Made by a program: the position numbers and the translations under genes. From Longimicrobiaceae bacterium (GTDB taxonomy: Bacteria; Gemmatimonadota; Gemmatimonadetes; Longimicrobiales; Longimicrobiaceae), in assembly GCA_036375715.1 (NCBI GenBank), contig DASVBS010000074.1, forward strand, positions 25,461 to 89,460: a stretch of 64,000 bases of DNA, given 5' to 3'. The notes beneath the pieces are model-generated. The model had not been told where the DNA came from and did no database searches. It saw only the letters and a program-made list of their open reading frames with translations. Of the stretch, positions 12,152 through 20,618 are shown in pieces (within the stretch, counting starts at the first letter, position 1; each line of letters opens with the position of its first letter).

Positions 12152-13006
12152 ATGGGCATCTTTTCCAAACTCTCCACGGTCATCAGGTCCAACATCAATG
12201 ATCTGATCGCTCGGGCGGAAAATCCCGAGAAGATGCTGAATCAGATCATCCTGGACATGCGCGAGCAGCTCACCAAGGCCAAGCAGGAGGTCGCGGTGGC
12301 GATCGCGGATGAGCGCAAGCTGAAGGCGCAGGCGGAGGAGGAGGCGCGACAGGCGCAGGAGTGGGAGCGCCGGGCGATGCTGGCCGTCAAGGAGAACAGG
12401 GATGATCTCGCGCGGCAGGCGCTGCTGCGTCAGCAGGAGTACGCGCAGCGAGCGCAGAGCCTGTACGAGACCTGGCAGCGACAATCCGCCGAAACGGAGC
12501 GCCTGAAGGAATCCCTCCGGCAGCTCAACGCCAAGATCGAGGAAGCGCGGCGCAAGAAGAACCTCCTCATCGCCAAGCAGAAGCGGGCGGAGGCGCAGAA
12601 GCGGATCCACGAGACCATGGCCGGGCTGTCCGACCGGTCTGCCTTCGAGGCGTTCGACCGGATGGCGGAGCGGATCGAGGACAACGAACGCCGCACCCTC
12701 GCTTCAGCGGAGGTGACCGCTGAGCTGAGCGCGGGCGACCACCTGGAGAGGGAGTTTAAGGCTCTCGAGAGCGGCGACAACGCTGACGAACGGCTCATCG
12801 AGCTCAAGCGTAAGATGGGCCTGCTCCCGCCGCCGGAGCCGGAAGAAACCGCGCAACTGAGCTCCGGTGACAACGGTCAGCGGCAGCTCAACTCGGGGTC
12901 GAGCGAGCACCCGGGGGCAGGGCCGAGCGACCACCCCGTGCAGGAGGCCGAGCTGCTGGAGGAGTTCGAGGAGTTGGAGAAGGGTGAAGCCGGCGCCGGA
13001 GGCTGA
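12152..13006 (+). CDS. pspA: PspA/IM30 (ESCRT-III-like) membrane-stress protein
   Basis: A 284-residue peripheral membrane protein of the PspA/Vipp1 family, which assembles into rods and repairs leaky membranes. The N-terminal amphipathic helix (MGIFSKLSTVIRSNINDLI) is followed by NPEKMLNQIILDMREQL and a long charged coiled coil to about residue 185. The last 90 residues are a low-complexity acidic, Pro/Ser/Gly-rich tail ending in a short helix (ELLEEFEELEKG), longer than the E. coli protein (222 residues). A strong intrinsic terminator follows at 13047-13080, so YbjN-pspA forms a short transcript end. No PspF or PspBC is nearby. Confidence 0.93.
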   Translation: MGIFSKLSTVIRSNINDLIARAENPEKMLNQIILDMREQLTKAKQEVAVAIADERKLKAQAEEEARQAQEWERRAMLAVKENRDDLARQALLRQQEYAQRAQSLYETWQRQSAETERLKESLRQLNAKIEEARRKKNLLIAKQKRAEAQKRIHETMAGLSDRSAFEAFDRMAERIEDNERRTLASAEVTAELSAGDHLEREFKALESGDNADERLIELKRKMGLLPPPEPEETAQLSSGDNGQRQLNSGSSEHPGAGPSDHPVQEAELLEEFEELEKGEAGAGG

Positions 13007-13046
13007 TTCGCCACTTCCCCGGTCACTCGGCTATCTGTAGTTTCAA

Positions 13047-13080
13047 CCGGACGGGAGCGTCGCTTCCGTCCGGGTTTTTT
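13047..13080 (+). terminator. Intrinsic terminator after pspA
   Basis: The hairpin has arms 13047-13057 and 13063-13073 (CCGGACGG core paired with CCGTCCGG, extended by three pairs including one G-U) and a 5-base loop. It is followed by six T residues at 13075-13080. It lies 41 bases after the pspA stop and before the next gene. Confidence 0.88.
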
Positions 13081-13101
13081 CGTCCTTCACCTTCAAGCGG
13101 T

Positions 13102-14223
13102 ATGGCGAGGGTTCGCAATCCATTCGGTCTGTTCGTGGCGATCCTCGTCACCATTCTGGTGCTGCTCTTCATCAAGAGCATCGCCGACATTCTGCTGCTC
13201 TTCTTCATCGCGGTTCTCTTCTCGCTGTACCTGCACGCGATCACGGATTTCCTCGAGCAGCGGCTCGACGTGCCGCGGGTTGTGGGGCTCTGTGCGGCGC
13301 TCATTTTCACGCTGATCGCCGTAGGTGCGCTGGTGGCGTTGATCGTTCCCCCGGTCCTGCGGCAGACCCAGGATCTGCTGATCGCCCTGCCGGGGCTCCT
13401 CGTGCAGTGGCAGCAGGCGCTGATCGATCTGGCCAGTGACTACCCGCTGATCGGCCAACTGGTGGAGACCACGAACCCGCGGCCGCTGGAGCTGGATTCG
13501 CCGTTGGCGACGCTCGGACAGTACTTCACCAACCTGTTCCCGTACCTCTACAGTGTCCTGCACCTCCTCATCCTGCTGGTGTCGGTGGTGGTGATGGGGG
13601 TCTACATGACCCTGCGGCCGTCGGTGTACGAGACCGGGTTCATCCGCCTCCTGCCGCCGGTACACCGGGATCTGGGGCGGGACATCCTGCGGGAGCTGTC
13701 CATCACTCTGCGAGCCTGGATCGTAGGACAGTTGCTCGCGATGGTCTTCCTGGGCGTGCTGACCTGGATCGGGCTGCTCATCCTGCAGGTGCCCTACGCC
13801 CTGGCCTTCGCGGTCTTTACCGGCGTGGTCGTGGTGGTGCCCTTCTTCGGCACCCTGGTGTCGACCGTTCTGCCCGCGCTCTTCGTGCTGGGCTCGCACG
13901 GCCTGCTGCACGCTCTGCTGGTGGTGCTGCTCGGTGTGGTGATCCACCTCATCGAAGCGAACCTCGTGCACCCGATGATCATGGAGCGCCAGGTCCACCT
14001 GCCCCCGGTGCTCTCCATCCTGAGCGTGTTGGTGATGGCCGAGCTGCTGGGCCCCATCGGGCTGCTGGTCGCCGTGCCGACCCTCGCCACCGTCATGGTG
14101 GTCGTGCGGCGGCTCTACGTGGAGAGGATCCTGGAAGGGCGGGGATTCCGGCGGAAGCTTCGGCCCCCCGGGGCGCGTATGCCGGCCGAGCGCACAGGGG
14201 CGGCGGAGACGGCGGAGGTGTGA
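13102..14223 (+). CDS. AI-2E family transporter (PerM/TqsA-like)
   Basis: A 373-residue polytopic inner-membrane protein. Two N-terminal membrane segments (about residues 10-45) and a further one near 60-80 precede a soluble loop of about 90 residues. A cluster of five or so membrane segments runs from about 150 to 340, giving the usual AI-2E exporter layout. The tail RRLYVERILEGR is typical of the family. Substrates of most members are unknown (AI-2, Na+ or other small molecules), so only the family is called. The pspA terminator separates it from the upstream gene. Confidence 0.85.
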   Translation: MARVRNPFGLFVAILVTILVLLFIKSIADILLLFFIAVLFSLYLHAITDFLEQRLDVPRVVGLCAALIFTLIAVGALVALIVPPVLRQTQDLLIALPGLLVQWQQALIDLASDYPLIGQLVETTNPRPLELDSPLATLGQYFTNLFPYLYSVLHLLILLVSVVVMGVYMTLRPSVYETGFIRLLPPVHRDLGRDILRELSITLRAWIVGQLLAMVFLGVLTWIGLLILQVPYALAFAVFTGVVVVVPFFGTLVSTVLPALFVLGSHGLLHALLVVLLGVVIHLIEANLVHPMIMERQVHLPPVLSILSVLVMAELLGPIGLLVAVPTLATVMVVVRRLYVERILEGRGFRRKLRPPGARMPAERTGAAETAEV

Positions 14224-14469
14224 GCCACAATCTATCGGCTACCGGCCATCATCCATCGGCTATCAGCCCGGACCGGTCCGTCGGCTTCGAACGGTATGGG
14301 GTTGATGCCGAGGTCGAGACCGGTGGCGCCGTTGAAAGGGTAGAACCGTAGAAAAATCGGACCGCTTATCGGGCATTGGCCTGCTGCCCGGAGGATCGGC
14401 AAGCATCCAGCCCACCGATCCCGAGCGATAGCCGACGGCCGATAGCCCCGGTAACCGGTCGCGGGCCAG
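14224..14469. repeat. Intergenic region with GGCTATCGG-type inverted repeats
   Basis: Between the convergent transporter and YggX genes, four copies of a short element (CTATCGGCTA / CATCGGCTATC, and inverted CGATAGCCG / CCGATAGCC) lie in opposite orientations near 14231-14265 and 14424-14448. They could pair into a long imperfect hairpin, like REP-type intergenic repeats or a bidirectional terminator. No T-run follows. No gene is seen here. Confidence 0.45.
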
Positions 14470-14748
14470 TTACCACGAAATCGTTCCCTTCTTGCTGGTG
14501 TCCACCTGCTCCGCTTCGCCCGTGGAGAACAGGTACTTCTCCATGTTCTCCATCAGGAACTTCTTGGCGTCGGGATCGCGGAGGTTGAGGCCGTAGTGGT
14601 TGATCAGCATGGTCTGGTATTTCAACCACTCGCTCCAGCAGTTCTGGCAGATCTCCCTCTGGACCCGCTTCCCCAACTCGTTGTTGAGGGGAGCATAAGG
14701 CAGAGGCTGACCGGTATTGCCGCAGCGAGTGCACTGGACTTCTGACAT
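14470..14748 (-). CDS. yggX: YggX-type Fe(2+)-trafficking protein with two CxxC pairs
   Basis: A 92-residue cytoplasmic protein of the YggX family, implicated in protecting iron-sulfur clusters from oxidation. The family core is clear: NELGKRVQREI, W...W, then YQTMLINHYGLNLRD and an amphipathic helix MENMEKYLF. Unlike the E. coli protein, this one carries two CxxC pairs (C6/C9 in VQCTRCG and C34/C37 in ICQNCW), which could form a metal site. I chose the internal ATG at 14748 over 14772 because the family starts there. It is convergent with the AI-2E transporter gene. Confidence 0.85.
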   Translation of the reverse strand: MSEVQCTRCGNTGQPLPYAPLNNELGKRVQREICQNCWSEWLKYQTMLINHYGLNLRDPDAKKFLMENMEKYLFSTGEAEQVDTSKKGTISW

Positions 14749-14884
14749 GATGTTCTCTCGATCGGAAGGCAACGGTACGGGCTCGCCTGAACGCGTAACC
14801 AGCGTACCTCTGACTGCGTCGCCCTATCGGGGGTCGAATTGTCTCTCCTGATACCTGTTTCCATCGATTCCGTTCGTCGCCGAC

Positions 14885-15082
14885 ATGCCGAGCGAACTGC
14901 CCGCAAGGATTTCCCCGGATGGCCGTACCGCCACCTGGAACCCCGCGCTGACCCGTGCCGCGCAGGTCAGTATCGAGGTCCGCACCCCTTCGGGCGAGCT
15001 CGTTCTCCGCACAACGATGAACAGCGGGCGCGCCCGCGTGCGCGAGCCGGAGCGCATAGAACGGATCCTTTGCGACGACTGA
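14885..15082 (+). CDS. Small hypothetical protein
   Basis: A 65-residue frame starting ATG at 14885. It has a beta-rich pattern (ISPDGRTATWNPALTRAAQ, then VSIEVRTPSGELVLRTTM) and a charged tail ending CDD. Codon third positions are GC-rich as in neighbouring genes, which favours it being real, but there is no good ribosome site and I recognise no family. Confidence 0.45.
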   Translation: MPSELPARISPDGRTATWNPALTRAAQVSIEVRTPSGELVLRTTMNSGRARVREPERIERILCDD

Positions 15083-15210
15083 GGATACAATCCCCGGCGG
15101 CCCGAGCCGTGCAGCACCCCCGTCGGCGCGTTGTCCGCCCGTGAAGTTGCCGGTATCTTCCGGCGTTCGCCGCTCCCCGAGCGGGAGCTCCTCACTCGTC
15201 TGTTGGTGCG

Positions 15211-17712
15211 GTGCAAATGCCAGATCTGTTCTCTCCCGAAACTTCCCGTCGGCGGACTCGCGCCGAGATGATGAAGCGGGCGATCAACGACCACATCATC
15301 TATACGCTCGCGCTCGAGCCCGCGGCGGCGACGGACCGCGATTTCTACATGAGCACGGCGTGGGCGGTCCGGGATCAGCTCGCGGAGCGATGGGCCGCCA
15401 CGCAGCGCCGCTACGAGCGTGAGGATGCCAAGCGGGTCTACTACCTCTCGCTCGAGTTCCTCATGGGGCGCGCCCTGGGCAACGCCATGCTCAGCCTGGG
15501 GTTGCGCGAGCCGGTGGCGGAGGCGCTTCTGCCCCTCGGTTACGACGTGGAGGATCTGGAGGCCATGGAGCCGGACGCCGGGCTGGGTAACGGCGGCCTC
15601 GGGCGACTTGCCGCCTGCTACCTCGACTCCATGGCCACGATGGGGATCGCGGGCTACGGCTACGGCATCCGCTACGAGCACGGCATCTTCAAACAGCGAA
15701 TCGTGAACGGGCGCCAGGTGGAGGTGCCCGACAACTGGCTGCACGACGACAACCCGTGGGAGATTGCCCGCCCGGATCGCACCTACACGGTGAAGTTCTA
15801 CGGGCGGGTCCATTCGGAGCGCACGCCTGACGGTCGGATCGCCTTTTCCTGGGTCGATACCCAGGACGTGCTTGCCGTAGCCTACGACACGCCGATTCCC
15901 GGCTACCGCAACAACACGGTCAACACGCTGCGGTTGTGGGCCGCTAAGGCGACCGAGGAGTTCGACCTGCAGGACTTCATCCGTGGCGACTACCTGGCTG
16001 CCGTCGAGGCTAAGGCCCACAGCGAAACCATCTCGAAAGTCCTCTACCCACCCGACGACACCGGCTCGGGCAAGGAGCTGCGCCTCAAGCAGCAGTACTT
16101 CTTCGTCACGGCCACGCTGCAGGACATCCTGAGTCGGTACAAGCGCGAGCGCCGCACCTTTGACGACTTCCCGGAAAAGGTGCAGATCCAGCTCAACGAC
16201 ACCCACCCTTCTGTGGCCATCCCCGAGCTGATGCGCCTGCTGATGGACGGCGAAGGGCTGGCGTGGGACGAGGCCTGGCGGATCACGAGGCGTACCTTCG
16301 CCTACACGAACCACACGGTTCTTCCCGAAGCGCTCGAGCGCTGGAGCTACGATCTGTTCGGGCGGCTGCTTCCGCGGCACCTGGAGATCATTCAGGAAGT
16401 AGATCGGCGGCTGCGTGCGCGCGTACAGGACCGCTTCCCCGGGGATCCCGGCCGCGTGGAGCGTATGGCCATCATCGCCAACGGGGAGGTCCGTATGGCC
16501 AGCCTGGCCATCGCCGGAAGCCATACGGTCAACGGGGTGGCCGAGCTGCACTCGAACATCCTGAAGAACGTTCTCTTCCGCGACTTCTACGAGCTCTGGC
16601 CAGACCGCTTCACCTCGGTGACGAACGGGGTGACCCAGCGCCGCTGGATGCTGCACGCCAACCCGGAGCTTTCCGGCTTGATCTCCTCGCGCATCGGCGA
16701 GGAGTGGGTGAGCGACCTCCCCCAGCTCCGGCAGCTCGAATCGCACGTGGACGATGCCGCGTTCCGCGAACAGTGGCGCTACGTCAAGGAGATCAAGAAG
16801 GGAGAGCTCGCGCGGGTGGTGAAGGAGCTGACGGGCGTGCCAATCGACCCGGCGATGCTCTTCGACGTGCACGTGAAGCGGCTCCACGAGTATAAGCGGC
16901 AGCTTCTCAATGCACTCCGGTTGGTCGATCTCTACCTCCGGTTGCGGGACGATCCCTTGCTGGACATCGTCCCGCGAGCCGTCCTCTTCGGGGGCAAGGC
17001 CGCGCCCACATACTGGTTCGCGAAGCTGATCATCAAGCTGATCAACTGCATCGCCGACGCGGTGAACAGCGATCCGCTGGTCAACCGCAAGCTGCGCGTG
17101 GCTTTCATCCCCGACTACCGGGTCTCGCTGGCGGAGAAGATCTTCCCGGGGAGCGACCTGTCCGAACAGATCTCCACGGCCGGGTACGAGGCCTCCGGTA
17201 CCGGGAACATGAAGTTCGCGCTGAACGGGGCCCTGACGATCGGTACCCTGGACGGTGCCAACATCGAGATCGCTGAAGCTGTCGGCCGGGAGAACATCTT
17301 CATCTTCGGCCTCACCGCCGAGCAGGTGGCCGAACGCAAGGCCAACGGGTACCAACCGCGGGAGATCCTGGAGACCAACCCGCGCGTCCGGCGTGTGCTG
17401 GATTTCATCCGGGGCAATGGGCTGTGCAGCGAGGAAGGCGGGATCTTCAAGCCCATCGTAGACGAGCTGGAGACAAACGACCGCTTCATGCTGTTGGCCG
17501 ATTTCGACGACTTCATTCGCGCGCAGGAGGAGGTGGACGCGCTGTATCGGAGACCCGACGAATGGACGCGCAGGTCGATCCTCAACGTCGCGCGGTGCGG
17601 CTACTTCTCCAGTGACCGGGCAGTGCGCGAGTACGCGGAGCGCATCTGGCGCCTGCCCGGATGGACGCCGGAGGATGCCTCGACCGAGGGGAGTGTGAGG
17701 GGCGAAGGGTGA
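15211..17712 (+). CDS. glgP: Glycogen/maltodextrin phosphorylase
   Basis: An 833-residue PLP enzyme that releases glucose-1-phosphate from alpha-1,4-glucans (GT35). Its family blocks include YYLSLEFLMGR near the N-terminus, NGGLGRLAACYLDSMA and YGYGIRYEHGIF. The PLP site EASGTGNMKFALNGALTIG carries the cofactor lysine at about residue 668. The length is that of bacterial GlgP. GTG at 15211 or ATG at 15217 are equivalent starts two codons apart. Its stop overlaps the GTG start of the following lipoprotein gene, so it is translationally coupled to a run of cell-wall-sugar genes. Confidence 0.95.
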   Translation: MQMPDLFSPETSRRRTRAEMMKRAINDHIIYTLALEPAAATDRDFYMSTAWAVRDQLAERWAATQRRYEREDAKRVYYLSLEFLMGRALGNAMLSLGLREPVAEALLPLGYDVEDLEAMEPDAGLGNGGLGRLAACYLDSMATMGIAGYGYGIRYEHGIFKQRIVNGRQVEVPDNWLHDDNPWEIARPDRTYTVKFYGRVHSERTPDGRIAFSWVDTQDVLAVAYDTPIPGYRNNTVNTLRLWAAKATEEFDLQDFIRGDYLAAVEAKAHSETISKVLYPPDDTGSGKELRLKQQYFFVTATLQDILSRYKRERRTFDDFPEKVQIQLNDTHPSVAIPELMRLLMDGEGLAWDEAWRITRRTFAYTNHTVLPEALERWSYDLFGRLLPRHLEIIQEVDRRLRARVQDRFPGDPGRVERMAIIANGEVRMASLAIAGSHTVNGVAELHSNILKNVLFRDFYELWPDRFTSVTNGVTQRRWMLHANPELSGLISSRIGEEWVSDLPQLRQLESHVDDAAFREQWRYVKEIKKGELARVVKELTGVPIDPAMLFDVHVKRLHEYKRQLLNALRLVDLYLRLRDDPLLDIVPRAVLFGGKAAPTYWFAKLIIKLINCIADAVNSDPLVNRKLRVAFIPDYRVSLAEKIFPGSDLSEQISTAGYEASGTGNMKFALNGALTIGTLDGANIEIAEAVGRENIFIFGLTAEQVAERKANGYQPREILETNPRVRRVLDFIRGNGLCSEEGGIFKPIVDELETNDRFMLLADFDDFIRAQEEVDALYRRPDEWTRRSILNVARCGYFSSDRAVREYAERIWRLPGWTPEDASTEGSVRGEG

Positions 17713-19253
17713 CGAAGGCGGCTGCTTCAATCCTGGCCGTCCTATCAGCCGCCGGCTGTGCGCGCGTGCAGCCGGTGGCCACGCCCACGCCCCCTCCTCC
17801 GCCATCGGTGGAGGTGGCGGTATCCGAGCCGGTGCCGCCCCTCCCGGTGACCGATCTGCCGCGCGAGTTCCGCGGCGTCTGGGTGGCATCGGTCGGCAAC
17901 ATCGACTGGCCCTCGCGACCCGGCTTGCCGGTTGAGCAACAGCAGGCGGAGCTCATCCGGATCCTGGACACGGCCGTGGCGCTCGGGCTGAACGCCGTCA
18001 TCTTCCAGGTTCGGCCCGCCGCCGACGCGCTCTACGTCTCGCCGCTGGAGCCCTGGTCCGAGTACCTCACCGGGACCATGGGCCAGCCCCCGCAACCGCT
18101 GTACGATCCGCTCGAGTTCGCGATCCGCGAGGCTCACCTGCGCGGGCTCGAATTGCACGCCTGGTTCAACCCGTACCGTGCGCGGCACCCCTCGGGCCGT
18201 TCACCCATCTCACCCGACCACCTGAGCCGCACCCGCCCGGACCTCGTCAAGCGGTATGGCACGCACCTGTGGATGGATCCCGGAGAGCCCGAGGTGCAGG
18301 ACCGAACGGTGGAGGTCATCGTCGACGTAGTCCGCCGGTACGACATCGACGGCGTGCACATTGACGACTACTTCTATCCGTACCAGGAGCGGAACCGCTC
18401 CGGCCGGTTGATCGCCTTTCCCGACGACGAGAGCTACCGCCGTTATCGAGCGGTGGGCGGAGATCTGCCCCGCGACGACTGGCGTCGCGAAAACGTGAAC
18501 ACGCTGGTGGCCCGGCTTTACCGGGAGATCAAGGAGGCGAAGCGCTGGGTCAAGTTCGGTATCAGCCCTTTTGGGATCTGGCGGCCGGGCTATCCCCCGT
18601 CGGTTCGGGGTCTGGATGCCTATGGCACCCTCTTCGCTGATGCGCGGAAGTGGCTCGCCAACGGGTGGGTCGACTATTTTTCCCCGCAACTCTACTGGCG
18701 GATCTCCGCCCCCGAGCAGAGCTACCCGGTTCTGCTCGGCTGGTGGGCGGAGCAGAACACGTTCGGACGGCACCTCTGGCCGGGCAATTACATCGATCGG
18801 GTGGGGGATTCACGGCAGTGGCCCGCGGAGGAGATCGTCGCGCAGATCGAGCTCACCCGAGCCGAGCTTGGGGCAACCGGGAACGTCCTCTTCAGCATGA
18901 AGACGCTTCTCCAGAACCCCAGCGGCCTGTGCGAATTGCTCACTTCCGGACCGTATCGCGGCCCGGCTCTGGTGCCCGCCTCACCCTGGCTCGACGACCG
19001 TCGGCCTGATCCCCCGCGCGTGAGCGCCCACTGGACGATGGACGAAGGGGTGCAGGTCGATCTCGAGCCGGCCGGTGAGGTGCCGGTGCGCTGGTGGGCG
19101 GTGCAGACGCTGGAGGGAGGGGAGTGGCGACTGCGCGTGATCCCGGCTGAATTGCGAACACTCCAGCTCCCCGGCACCTTCGAGTGGATCGCGGTCCGCG
19201 CGATCAGCCTCACCGGGATGGAGAGCGAACCGATTGTCTCGCCGCTCGCCTGA
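17709..19253 (+). CDS. Lipoprotein glycoside hydrolase, DigH/YddW (GHL10) family
   Basis: A 514-residue exported lipoprotein. The start is the GTG overlapping the glgP stop, giving a signal peptide with lipobox SAAGC (Cys17) and a Pro-rich linker. The catalytic-type (beta/alpha)8 domain begins REFRGVWVASVGNIDWPS and contains NAVIFQVRPAADALY, LHAWFNPYRA, GVHIDDYFYPY and FGISPFGIW, characteristic of the YddW/GHL10 family. E. coli DigH (YddW) cuts denuded peptidoglycan glycans at the divisome. The assignment to that activity is by family. A beta-sandwich-like domain of about 90 residues ends the protein. Its neighbours (serine hydrolase, NagB, GlcNAc-kinase-like) support a role in cell-wall sugar turnover. 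Confidence 0.85.
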   Translation: MTKAAASILAVLSAAGCARVQPVATPTPPPPPSVEVAVSEPVPPLPVTDLPREFRGVWVASVGNIDWPSRPGLPVEQQQAELIRILDTAVALGLNAVIFQVRPAADALYVSPLEPWSEYLTGTMGQPPQPLYDPLEFAIREAHLRGLELHAWFNPYRARHPSGRSPISPDHLSRTRPDLVKRYGTHLWMDPGEPEVQDRTVEVIVDVVRRYDIDGVHIDDYFYPYQERNRSGRLIAFPDDESYRRYRAVGGDLPRDDWRRENVNTLVARLYREIKEAKRWVKFGISPFGIWRPGYPPSVRGLDAYGTLFADARKWLANGWVDYFSPQLYWRISAPEQSYPVLLGWWAEQNTFGRHLWPGNYIDRVGDSRQWPAEEIVAQIELTRAELGATGNVLFSMKTLLQNPSGLCELLTSGPYRGPALVPASPWLDDRRPDPPRVSAHWTMDEGVQVDLEPAGEVPVRWWAVQTLEGGEWRLRVIPAELRTLQLPGTFEWIAVRAISLTGMESEPIVSPLA

Positions 19254-19297
19254 ATGCGAAGCACCGACTCGATTCTCGACCCCTACGCGGAGGCCGG

Positions 19298-20530
19298 ATG
19301 CTGATCCGGATAGTGCTGCTCGTGGCCCTGCTTGCCGGTTGTGTTCCCGCCCGCCGCGCCGCTGTACCACCGCCCGAGCCATCGCCTCCACCGGTCGCCA
19401 TGACCCTGATCCGTGCAGCGCCAGAGGAGGTGGGAATGAGCCCTCGTCTGGACGAGCGGCTCGACTCCCTGCTCTCGGCCGCCGTGGCCGAGGGGGTCGC
19501 GCCCGCGGTGGCCGCTGCAGTCGGGCGTTACGGCCGGCTGGTGTACCTGAAGGGGTTCGGCACCACGCATGGTGCACCGGGCTATCGGCCCGTCGATCCC
19601 GAGACGATGTTCGACCTGGCCTCTCTCACCAAGGTGGTCGCCACCACCACCGCGGCCATGATGCTGGAGGATGAGGGGAGGTTGGATCTCAACCGCACCG
19701 TCGCCAGCTATCTTCCGGAGTTCTCCGACCCGGCGAAGGCGAGCATCACGGTCGAGCAGCTCCTCACCCACTCGGGGGGTCTGGAGGCCTTTGCGCGCCT
19801 GTTCGAGACCTATCGCGGGCGCGCGGAGTACCTGCAGGCGATCAATAGCCGTCCGCTGCAGTATCCGCCCGGCACGGGGACGGTGTACAGCGACTGGGAC
19901 ATGATCCTCCTGCAGCTCGTGATCGAACGCATCACGGGCCAGCCGCTCGACCGCCTGGTGACGGAAAGAATCTTCCAGCCGCTGGGTATGTCGCGCACGA
20001 TGTTCACGCCGCCGCCCTCCCTCGCCGAAAATATCGCGGCTACCGAGGTGGATGAGTCGCGCGGCGGACTCATCCACGGAGTCGTCCACGATCCGAATGC
20101 CTGGGCGATGGGGGGCGTGGCCGGGCACGCAGGACTCTTCTCCACCGCCTCCGACCTCGCCATTTTTGCCCAGATGATGTTGAACGGCGGCTGGTACGAC
20201 GAGGTGCGCCTCCTGCGCCCGGAGACCATCGCGCGCTGGACCGCGCGGCAATCCCCGTACTCGAGCCGCGCGTTGGGTTGGGACACCCCTTCCGGAGAGT
20301 CCAGCTCGGGCCGCTACTTCTCGGCGCGTGCCTTCGGCCATACCGGCTTCACCGGCACCTCGATGTGGATGGACCCTGAGCGCGGACTCTTCGTGATCCT
20401 GTTGACGAACCGGGTAGATCCCACCGCCGAGAATCAGAAGCACGTTCCGTTGAGGCGCTCCTTCGCCGATGCGGTGCAGCGCGCCGTGATCGATGCACCG
20501 CTGATCGACTGGGAGGTACAGAGGGAGTAG
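19298..20530 (+). CDS. Serine beta-lactamase-like hydrolase (S12 family), lipoprotein
   Basis: A 411-residue exported lipoprotein (lipobox LLAGC, Cys14) with a class C beta-lactamase/esterase/carboxypeptidase domain. The nucleophile motif is SLTK (S109, K112). The second motif reads YSD rather than YxN, common in the EstB-like branch. The third is HTGFTG in place of KTG. These features point to a D-amino-acid peptidase or esterase rather than a true beta-lactamase. Start ATG 19298 has a GCGGAGG ribosome site. It follows the DigH-like gene by 44 bases. Together they could process peptidoglycan or other envelope glycans in the periplasm. Confidence 0.85.
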   Translation: MLIRIVLLVALLAGCVPARRAAVPPPEPSPPPVAMTLIRAAPEEVGMSPRLDERLDSLLSAAVAEGVAPAVAAAVGRYGRLVYLKGFGTTHGAPGYRPVDPETMFDLASLTKVVATTTAAMMLEDEGRLDLNRTVASYLPEFSDPAKASITVEQLLTHSGGLEAFARLFETYRGRAEYLQAINSRPLQYPPGTGTVYSDWDMILLQLVIERITGQPLDRLVTERIFQPLGMSRTMFTPPPSLAENIAATEVDESRGGLIHGVVHDPNAWAMGGVAGHAGLFSTASDLAIFAQMMLNGGWYDEVRLLRPETIARWTARQSPYSSRALGWDTPSGESSSGRYFSARAFGHTGFTGTSMWMDPERGLFVILLTNRVDPTAENQKHVPLRRSFADAVQRAVIDAPLIDWEVQRE

Positions 20531-20618
20531 CAACGGAGTAGGGAGGAGACGGGCAGTAGTGCGCCCTGCACGCACGAGCGGCCAGGACGCTGTTCACTCT
20601 TCGACCATCACGTTTCAG

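Noticed and set aside
14824..17889. A 1021-residue open frame antisense to glgP
   Set aside because: glgP is certain on the plus strand. The antisense frame is open only because of GC-rich third positions, and its translation is Arg/Asp/Gly/His-rich without any domain pattern.
19298..20530. A true class C beta-lactamase
   Set aside because: The YSD and HTG motifs replace YxN and KTG, which fits the esterase/peptidase branch of the family better.
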